Made by a program: the position numbers and the translations under genes | Origin: Ostreococcus lucimarinus CCE9901 | Lineage: Eukaryota; Chlorophyta; Mamiellophyceae; Mamiellales; Bathycoccaceae | Reading direction: 5' to 3' | Length of the DNA: 64,000 nucleotides | Assembly (NCBI RefSeq): GCF_000092065.1 | Contig: NC_009359.1 | Location: 124,001 to 188,000, forward strand | Part shown: piece after piece, positions 57,733 through 64,000 of the stretch | Position numbering within the stretch: position 1 is the first letter of the stretch | How the letters are laid out: the number at the start of each line of letters is the position of its first letter | The notes under the pieces: model-generated | What the model was told of the DNA's origin: nothing | The model's database searches: none | What the model saw: only the letters and a program-made list of their open reading frames with translations

Positions 57733-58422
57733 TCACGACGCGCGCCGCGCGTCGCCGGACGCGAACGGCACCGTGGGATCCACCGTCGGCTCGCCGAGCA
57801 ACACCTCCGCGGGCACGAACGCGGGCGCGCCGTACCCTTCACCGCCGTGGATGAAATCCGACCCGAACAAAAAATACGTCGCGCAAAACACCACCGATAT
57901 CGCCGCCACGAACGGGCCGAACCCGAGAAACACCGCGAATCCCGTCTTGAGCAGTTCCGTCGCGCGCGCCGGAAATCCCTCCAGCCCCTCGCTCTGCAGC
58001 GCGCGCGACCGCGCGAGCTGATCGCTCTCGTCCGCGCGTCGCGGCGCGCTCGGATTCGGCGCGAACCGCGGCGGTTTCGGCGCGTCGCTCGCGCCGTCGC
58101 GATCGAACGGGTTCGGATTCGCTCGCGTCGTCGACGCGCGCGCGCCGCCGCGTCTCGCCACCTCGTCCGCGAACGAGCTCGACAGCCCGTCGTCGCCGTC
58201 GGTCGCGCCTCGGTCGTCGTCATCGTCGTCGTCGTCGTCGCGCGCGCTCGATCGCGCGTCGTCCGCGTCCGCGCGTCGTCGCGCGTCGCGAATCCGCGTC
58301 GACGGCCGTCGCGTCGCGAATCCGCGCTTTCGCGTCGCGAATCCGCGCGCCGTTACTCGGCGCGTCGACGCCGCGGGCGTCGCGCGCGACGTCGACGCGC
58401 GCGCCGTCGTCGTCGCGCGCAT
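57733..58422 (-). CDS. Plastid membrane protein of unknown function
   Basis: 229 aa from the ATG at 58422. A Thr/Arg/Ala-rich transit region leads to an Asp run and a Pro/Asn/Arg-rich linker. The C-terminal half has ESDQLARSRALQSEGLEGFP, then one or two hydrophobic helices (LLKTGFAVFLGFGPFVAAIS, VVFCATYFLFG) and an end with IHGGEGYGAPAFVPAEVLLG. The C-terminal part reads as a conserved plastid protein, but I cannot name it. It is divergent from the MDR gene. Confidence 0.72.
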   Translation of the reverse strand: MRATTTARASTSRATPAASTRRVTARGFATRKRGFATRRPSTRIRDARRRADADDARSSARDDDDDDDDDRGATDGDDGLSSSFADEVARRGGARASTTRANPNPFDRDGASDAPKPPRFAPNPSAPRRADESDQLARSRALQSEGLEGFPARATELLKTGFAVFLGFGPFVAAISVVFCATYFLFGSDFIHGGEGYGAPAFVPAEVLLGEPTVDPTVPFASGDARRAS

Positions 58423-58493
58423 CGCGAACGCGCGCGACGCGTCGGTGTGCCGCGGATTCGCGACGCGCGTGACGTCGCGACATCGCGACGCGC
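58423..58493. promoter_or_regulatory. 71-bp divergent intergenic segment
   Basis: Only 71 bp lie between the starts of the plastid membrane protein (58422, minus) and the MDR reductase (58494, plus). It is GC-rich, with no TATA-like element. Confidence 0.4.
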
Positions 58494-59561
58494 ATGGCGT
58501 CGCTCCCGCGCGTCATGCGCGCCGCGCGCGCGTGCGCCGAGACGCGCCGCGTCGCCGTCGTCGCCGACTGCGAGGTGCCGGCGATCGGCGCGCGCGACGT
58601 GCTCGTGGAGGTGCGATGCGCGACGGTGAATCACATCGACGTCAACGCCGCGCGCGACGGGTACGCGGTCGACGTCTACGCCGGCGCGCCGAACGCGCGA
58701 CGCGCGTGGACGCCGGGACGAGAGTTCTCGGGCGTGGTGCGCGCGGTCGGCGCGAAGACGCGAGGCTGGCGGGTCGGCGACGAGTGCTACGGCGCGACGG
58801 CGCCGACGACGCGGCGCGGCGCGTGGGCGACGTACGCGAAGGCGCCGGCGCACGCGGTGGCGAAGAAACCGCGAGGAATGACGCACGAGGAGGCGAGCGC
58901 GATACCGTTCGCGGCGCTGACGGCGCACAGGGCGGTGATGGAGCGAGGACGGGCGAGGGCGGGGGAGCGGGTGTGCGTGCTGGGCGGCGGCGGCGCGGTG
59001 GGGACGGCGGCGTGCGCGCTGGCGAAGAGCGCGGGGTGCGAGGTGGTGACGACGGCGCGCGCGAGCGACGCGGTGAGACTGCGAGAGGTGATCGGGGTGG
59101 ACGAGGCGCACGATTACGAGCGAGAGGGGTTTTCGTTGCGGCGGGCGACGGCGGCGCGAGCGCCGTTTGATTTGGCGGTGGATTGCGTGGGGACGGCGCG
59201 GACGGAGCGGAGCGCGATCGAGTTGTTGAAGTACGGCGTCGGACGGTACGTGACGCTGCACGGGGATTTGGGCAAGCACATCGCGAGCGAGCGAGGGATG
59301 GTGTACGGCGCGATGAGGGGGGTGGGCGAGTACGCGCGGAAGGCGACGATTACGCGTTGGCAACGCGACGTCGGGTACGAGCAAGCCGTCATGCGTTTAG
59401 ATCCGGACGCGATGATCGATATCGCGCGTTTAGTCGACAGTGGTAAGCTGCGCGTTCCCGTCGGCGAGGTTTTGGCGTTGGAGGACATCGAACGCGCGTG
59501 CGATTTATTGCGCGATCCCGCGGTGTTTGGGAAAATCGTCGTTCGCGTGTCCGAGGGGTAG
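58494..59561 (+). CDS. MDR-family NADPH oxidoreductase, RTN4IP1-like
   Basis: 355 aa. Medium-chain dehydrogenase/reductase without the zinc ligands, so of the quinone-oxidoreductase type. Catalytic-domain blocks: VLVEVRCATVNHIDVNAARD, TPGREFSGVVRAVGAKTRGW, RVGDECYGATAP and IPFAALTAHRAVM. The NADPH Rossmann site is VCVLGGGGAVGTAACALAKS. The C-terminus ends KIVVRVSEG as in the family. It resembles mitochondrial RTN4IP1/OPA10, which acts in ubiquinone biosynthesis. The N-terminus (MASLPRVMRAARACAETRRV) may be mitochondrial. Confidence 0.82.
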   Translation: MASLPRVMRAARACAETRRVAVVADCEVPAIGARDVLVEVRCATVNHIDVNAARDGYAVDVYAGAPNARRAWTPGREFSGVVRAVGAKTRGWRVGDECYGATAPTTRRGAWATYAKAPAHAVAKKPRGMTHEEASAIPFAALTAHRAVMERGRARAGERVCVLGGGGAVGTAACALAKSAGCEVVTTARASDAVRLREVIGVDEAHDYEREGFSLRRATAARAPFDLAVDCVGTARTERSAIELLKYGVGRYVTLHGDLGKHIASERGMVYGAMRGVGEYARKATITRWQRDVGYEQAVMRLDPDAMIDIARLVDSGKLRVPVGEVLALEDIERACDLLRDPAVFGKIVVRVSEG

Positions 59562-59607
59562 TCGCGAAGCAAACGACAAAATTTGTACAACAACCTCACT
59601 AGTAGCT

Positions 59608-60950
59608 CTACCATCGACCTCCGCGCTCCCACGTGTACGCGTCTTCGGTCGGCTGCGCGCCCTTCGCGAGCACGCTCGCGATCGCCGCTCGATCATCGGC
59701 GTCTAAATCAAAGTCGAAGAGCGCGAGGTGATCGGAGACGTGATTCGCGTTTCGCGCGCCGACGATGATCGCCGGCACCGCGGGCGAGTCCAGGACCCAC
59801 TTCGACGCCACGTTGGCGATGCTCGCGCCGTCGTGCTTGTCGCCCACGGCGCGGAGCGTTCGGAGCAAACTTTGATACCACTGGTATCCACCGACTTGCC
59901 CGATGACCGACGCGTACTTTCGCAGCGACGACGTATTCGTGACGACGTCCTCCGCGCGCGCGTCCAAATATTTATCCGACAACAGTCCCCCCGCGACGAC
60001 GCCGTACGGCAACAGCCCGACGCCCGTCTGTCGACAATAGTCCACCATCACCTTCTCCGGCCGTCGATCGAGCAACGAGTACTGAATCTGATTCGTCGAA
60101 ATCTCCGCGCCCGCGTCCACCATCTCCTTCACGCGCTTCGTGTCGAAATTCGTCAGCGAAACCGCGCCGATTTTCCCCGCCCGCTTCAAATCCGTCAAAA
60201 ACAGCGCCGCGTCGACGTAATTTTTCTTATCGTAATCGTTCCAATACAGCTGCACCATCCCGAGTTTCCCCACCCCTATGCGTCGCATCGGTCGCGTCAC
60301 GTTCTCCTCGACCCACGCCTTCGTCATCGTCGTCTGCTCTCGCCCGACGCAGCACAGTTTCGTGCACACGATTATCTCATCGCCGTGTTTTTTCCCGTGC
60401 GCCGTCTTCAGGTACTCTCCCACCAGCGTTTCGCTCGGTCCGTAGCCGCACGCCTCCGGTCCCGTGTCGAACGTCGTCACGCCGCGGTCGACGAACGTCG
60501 CGAAATCCGTCGTCGCGTCGTCGCCTCGCGTGCGATCGCTCGCGCGTTCGCCGCTGTGTCCGCCGGAGAGCTGCCAGCACCCCTGTTTTGTGTCGCCGTC
60601 GGTCAGTCTCCGCCTTCGTCTCGCGTCGCCGCGTCTCGTCGTCGTCGTCGTCGTCGTCGTCTCACCTTGACCACCTGGGACGGCCGCAGCGTCGTGCCGA
60701 GCAGCGGCGACGTCGAGCGAGGCACCGCGCTCGTTCGCGCGCGCGCGAGCGGCGGCGCGTCGACGCGCGCGCACGCCGCGGACGCGGCGAGCGCGGCGAG
60801 CGCGCGTCGCGTGAGCGCGGCGGCGGCGCGGTCGTCGTCGCGCGACGCCGACGCGACGACGACGCGCGCGCGCGGCGCGGGACGCGGCGTCGACGTCGGC
60901 GTCGGCGTCGGCGGCGCGCGCGGGACGGCGCGCGGCGCGCGGAGCGTCAT
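59608..60950 (-). CDS. Aldo/keto reductase, plastid-targeted
   Basis: CDS complement(join(59608..60582, 60666..60950)), 419 aa. Exon 1 carries a transit peptide and a lumenal-like hydrophobic stretch (TRRALAALAASAACARVDAP), ending in RPSQVVK; exon 2 continues GCWQLSGGHSGERA, which is the first AKR strand. The 83-nt intron (phase 0) has donor GTGAGA, branch CTGAC and acceptor AAACAG. The TIM barrel shows FDTGPEACGYGPSETLVGEY (catalytic Asp, Tyr) and VCTKLCCVG (Lys). Where plant relatives have QFHW, this has MVQLYWNDYD, so the His of the tetrad is replaced by Tyr. NADPH-binding VPAIIVGARNANHV is present. Confidence 0.85.
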
Positions 60951-61053
60951 GGCGGACGCGGCGGTTGGATTCGGTTGGATTCGGTTGGATTCGCGGCGCG
61001 AAGTGACGCGAAGGCGTCGGGCGCGTCGTGGTCTCGAATGGCGACGGTTGACG

Positions 61054-64000
61054 TTAAAACGCTACGAAGAGATGGAAAAAGAGCCACGCGTGGAGGATGG
61101 CCCAGTAGGATAGGGCGGCGAAGCGAAGCGAGGGTTGCGTTCGCATGACGCGGAAGAAGCGAACGAAGGCGTTGTCGCAAAATTCCATGATCGGTTGGAA
61201 TCGCGCGGGCACGCGGCCGGTGACGCGAGAATCCTTCCAAACGCGAAGGGATTTCGACGGTGATTCCGCGCGGTCGCCGGATTCGATGTCGACCGCGTGC
61301 GAGCTGTCGCTCGGCGTTCGCGGGAGTCGTCGCGACGCCGAAGTCGGCGGCGGAGGCGTCGACGGTAGCGGGGCGCTCTGCTGCTTCGACAGCGCGGCGT
61401 TCGCGTCGGCGAGCTTCGACCTTAAATCATTTTGCACTTCTTGCGAAGTCGTGAGGTTCGCTTCCGCGCGCACCAACCGCTCTTGCAAATCTCGCGTTGA
61501 CGCGAGCGACGTCTGCGCCGCCCGGAGCTCTGCGCGCAAGCTCGAGACTTCGCCTTGCGCCTCACCCAGCGCTGCGTTCAACTCGCCGATTCGGCTTTGT
61601 GCCCCAGCGGCGCCATTCGCCTTTGCCTCTTCTACTTGGGCGGTGAGTCGCGCGATCAACGCGCTCTTTTCCTCAACCAACGCAGTCGTCTCCGCGAGCG
61701 TCTTCTCCTCTGCGACTCGGATATCGGCGATTTCCTTTTCAAGCACGGCGACGCGCGACGCGGCTTCGCTCGTCGACGCTACATCACGCGCAAGACTATC
61801 GCGCTCGGCCTCAACTTTCGCCAAACGCTCTTCAACGTCGGCTCGAGCGACGAGGAGCGCCTCGCGCTCGGCGATCGCGGATTCGTGCGAAACGCGCAAG
61901 TCGGTGAGTGCCTCGTTGACGCGAGACAACTCTTCGCTTGAACCAGCGTTCATTGATTTGATGTGCTCGCGAAGTTGCGACGTCTCTTGATTCTTCTCCG
62001 TGATCGCAACTTTGAGCTTTTCCTTCTCATCCTTGAGCGCCGACAACTCAGCGTCGACGCCCTGTAATCGTTCCACGTATTCCTTGAGTTGTTTTTCGGC
62101 TACGATCTTCTCCTCCTCCATGGCGTCGAGCTTAGCTTGCGTGTGCGACAACTCCTCGCCGACGGCACCGCGCGCTTCGTCGGCCTTCGCGCTGAGTTCA
62201 TTAATATGGTCGCACTTCGCCGCTAACTCTTTCTCGAGCGCAGATTTAGACGCCGCGACGTCGGCAGCCTCCTTCTCCACCGCTTGAACTCGCACGTTTG
62301 CCGCGCTGATTTCTTCTCGCAACTGCGCGATCGAGTTTTCTTTTTCTTGCTCAGCGGCGTCGAGTTTTGCGCGAAGCGCGGCAAGTAAATCATCGGACGC
62401 CTTCTTCGTCTTCTTCGCCTTTGCAGTCAGTTTGGCTATTTGCGCATCCTTTGCACTCAACTCGCCTTCGGCTCTCTCCTTGGCGCTCGACAGGGACTTG
62501 ATTTCATCTTGAGAAGCCTGCAATCCCGTTTTAGAATCGACGATTTGGGCCTCGAGCGATTCTTTTTCCTGCGTAAGGAGTTCGATGCGCGCTTGAAGCT
62601 CGCCCACGACGTCTCCGGATGATTCGAGCGAACGCATGTGTTCCGTGAGCTTGGCGATTTCTTCGTCTCGCTTGGCGACAGTATCCTCCGCACTCAACTT
62701 GGCGGAATTCAAAGCCGCGAGTTCTGCCGTCTGTGCTTGCATGCGCGCGTTGATTTCGACGAGTTGTTCGTGCTGCACACTCTTTTCCGTTTCAGCGGCG
62801 TCGAGGCGCGAGCGCGCATCTACGAGCTCAGCCGCCGCCGCGCCTCGGGCGTCGTCGAACGCAGATTGCGCTCGCGCAATTTCGTGATCCTTTGCTCGAA
62901 GCGCGTCTTCGACAGCAGTCTTCGCTGCCTTTAGCGCGTTCGCTTCTTCGTTTGTCGCGCGCGCTGCATCGGAAAGTTTGGCGATGCTTGCGCTTTGAGA
63001 GGCATTTTCAGCGCTTAACTCTTCCAGCTGCGCGCGCAGTGCCCTTGTTTCATCGTTGGAAGATTGGCTCGCTTCCTGAACGCGAGACGTGAGCGCGGCA
63101 ATTTCATCGATTTTCGCCGCGATCTCACTCTCAAGCGTCGCGTTTTCGTCGCTTAATGCGGCGAACTTCCCGTGCGCGTCTTCTAATTGTGATGACACAT
63201 CGTTCAGACGCTCTAACAAATCCGTCGACTGGGCTTGTTTTTCTTGCTCGGCGGCTTCAAGCGCCGCTTGCAATCGCGTCACGTCATCGTTAGATGAACT
63301 CTGCGCGTCTTCAATCCTCGCCACGAGTGACTGAATCTCCGCGTCCTTCTCAAAAACGGCGCGCTCGGAAACGCCCAATTGCTCCGTGATGTCGTCGATT
63401 TGCGACACGAATTGCGCGCGCTCCTCTTCAATTTTTGCCTGTTCCTCTGCAGCGCTCTCTTCGACTTTCCGCAAGGATTCGACAGCAATTGCCAAATCTT
63501 CCCTCAACTGCATGGTTTGCGCATCCGCATCCGCGCGCGCGGCTTCAACGTCGGCTTGTGCACTTTCAAGCGCACTTTGGGCGTTTTGAACTTCAGCTTT
63601 GAGCTTTTCCACGGTTTCTTTCGCCGCAGCGAGCTCAACCTCGAGTGGTTTTTCTTTCGCTTCGAGAGATTTCAACATGACAAGCTGCGCTTGAAGATCC
63701 TTGTTACGAATCTTTTCTTCGGCGAGTGCGTCGTCCATGCCCTCAAACATCATCGCTTTATCGTTTGCGGCGTTGAGATCGTTTTGAAGCGCAGCAAGTT
63801 TGGACTCCGCTTCGGCGAGATTTTGTGTCAACTTGGCGTGTTCCTCGCTCGCCGAACGTAATGTCGTCATCTCCTCCTCGAGCGCCTTCTTCTCAGCCTC
63901 GATACTTTTGCCTTTGGCGATAGCTCTCTTGACTTTGTCTTTCGACTGCTTCTTCGCCTCCTCTACCGCGCTCTTCATCTCCTCCATGCCCGCTCGTGCC
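61054..64000 (-). CDS. Golgin-like tail-anchored coiled-coil protein (5' end outside window)
   Basis: At least 977 aa from the first in-window ATG (63987); the frame is open to the edge, so the protein probably starts further right. Almost all of it is heptad-rich Glu/Ala/Lys/Leu coiled coil. The C-terminus (LRFAALSYWAILHAWLFFHL preceded by MRTQPS) is a single membrane anchor, preceded by a Ser/Pro linker, as in golgin-84 and CASP. Such golgins tether vesicles at Golgi membranes through their cytosolic rod. The C-terminal FVRFFRVMR segment resembles golgin-84 just before its anchor. A generic coiled-coil tether remains possible. Confidence 0.8.
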   Translation of the reverse strand, partial: ARAGMEEMKSAVEEAKKQSKDKVKRAIAKGKSIEAEKKALEEEMTTLRSASEEHAKLTQNLAEAESKLAALQNDLNAANDKAMMFEGMDDALAEEKIRNKDLQAQLVMLKSLEAKEKPLEVELAAAKETVEKLKAEVQNAQSALESAQADVEAARADADAQTMQLREDLAIAVESLRKVEESAAEEQAKIEEERAQFVSQIDDITEQLGVSERAVFEKDAEIQSLVARIEDAQSSSNDDVTRLQAALEAAEQEKQAQSTDLLERLNDVSSQLEDAHGKFAALSDENATLESEIAAKIDEIAALTSRVQEASQSSNDETRALRAQLEELSAENASQSASIAKLSDAARATNEEANALKAAKTAVEDALRAKDHEIARAQSAFDDARGAAAAELVDARSRLDAAETEKSVQHEQLVEINARMQAQTAELAALNSAKLSAEDTVAKRDEEIAKLTEHMRSLESSGDVVGELQARIELLTQEKESLEAQIVDSKTGLQASQDEIKSLSSAKERAEGELSAKDAQIAKLTAKAKKTKKASDDLLAALRAKLDAAEQEKENSIAQLREEISAANVRVQAVEKEAADVAASKSALEKELAAKCDHINELSAKADEARGAVGEELSHTQAKLDAMEEEKIVAEKQLKEYVERLQGVDAELSALKDEKEKLKVAITEKNQETSQLREHIKSMNAGSSEELSRVNEALTDLRVSHESAIAEREALLVARADVEERLAKVEAERDSLARDVASTSEAASRVAVLEKEIADIRVAEEKTLAETTALVEEKSALIARLTAQVEEAKANGAAGAQSRIGELNAALGEAQGEVSSLRAELRAAQTSLASTRDLQERLVRAEANLTTSQEVQNDLRSKLADANAALSKQQSAPLPSTPPPPTSASRRLPRTPSDSSHAVDIESGDRAESPSKSLRVWKDSRVTGRVPARFQPIMEFCDNAFVRFFRVMRTQPSLRFAALSYWAILHAWLFFHLFVAF

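Noticed and set aside
59728-61113. 461-codon plus-strand open frame opposite the aldo/keto reductase
   Set aside because: Shadow of the AKR exons; Arg/His-rich with no motif.
1-64000. Transfer RNA, ribosomal RNA, transposons or viral insertions
   Set aside because: Scanning by eye showed no cloverleaf-like run, transposase, integrase, reverse transcriptase or viral structural gene. A tRNA search could still find one in a gap.

Overview
The window is nuclear DNA from a picoeukaryotic green alga of the Mamiellales, most like Ostreococcus. Three things point there. The sequence is GC-rich and CGCG-rich, with genes packed 30 to 300 bp apart on both strands. Introns are few, short (82 to 340 nt), near the 5' ends of genes, and almost always carry a CTGAC branch site. 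The gene content is that of a photosynthetic eukaryote: plastid-targeted photosystem, tetrapyrrole, thioredoxin m, RbcX and Alb3 proteins beside mitochondrial, ER, Golgi and nuclear proteins. I see about 41 protein genes, the last cut by the right edge. I see no tRNA, rRNA, transposon, CRISPR array or prokaryotic operon.

Layout. 0.5-10.1 kb: PsaG, a Golgi-type glycosyltransferase fused to a sulfotransferase-like domain, a giant beta-helix/multi-pass membrane protein, and two small unknown proteins. 10.2-16.3 kb: MDHAR-like oxidoreductase, MATE transporter, ARL2, a linker-histone-domain FKBP and a pfkB-type kinase homologue. 16.3-24.2 kb: histidine phosphatase, TauE/SafE transporter, TPR membrane protein, FRA10AC1, sterol C-5 desaturase, thioredoxin m, tRNA m7G methyltransferase and MPC2. 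24.3-31.3 kb: a DNMT3-like cytosine methyltransferase with C-terminal PWWP and Tudor-like modules, RbcX, an unknown plastid protein and a PPR-SMR protein. 31.5-46.8 kb: four 39-bp repeats, a lumenal SOQ1-CTD-like protein, a divergent Mg-chelatase H, a 2OG oxygenase, an unknown plastid membrane protein, a metallophosphoesterase, a Sec14-like protein, uroporphyrinogen decarboxylase and TSR1. 47-64 kb: a small plastid protein, OPTI/RAB5IF, a two-HARE-HTH Tudor protein, a TolA-like Ala/Lys-rich plastid protein, bL32m, Alb3, a DOT1-like methyltransferase, a plastid membrane protein, an MDR reductase, an aldo/keto reductase and a golgin.

There is no functional operon. Recurrent themes are plastid biogenesis and chlorophyll synthesis (PsaG, UROD, ChlH-type subunit, Alb3, RbcX, Trx m, SOQ1-CTD-like) and chromatin (cytosine methyltransferase, HARE-HTH/Tudor protein, DOT1-like enzyme, H15-FKBP). 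Thirteen introns in twelve genes were reconstructed by joining reading frames; in each case the joined protein is more family-like than the unspliced frame. The most unusual items are new domain combinations rather than a new gene cluster.
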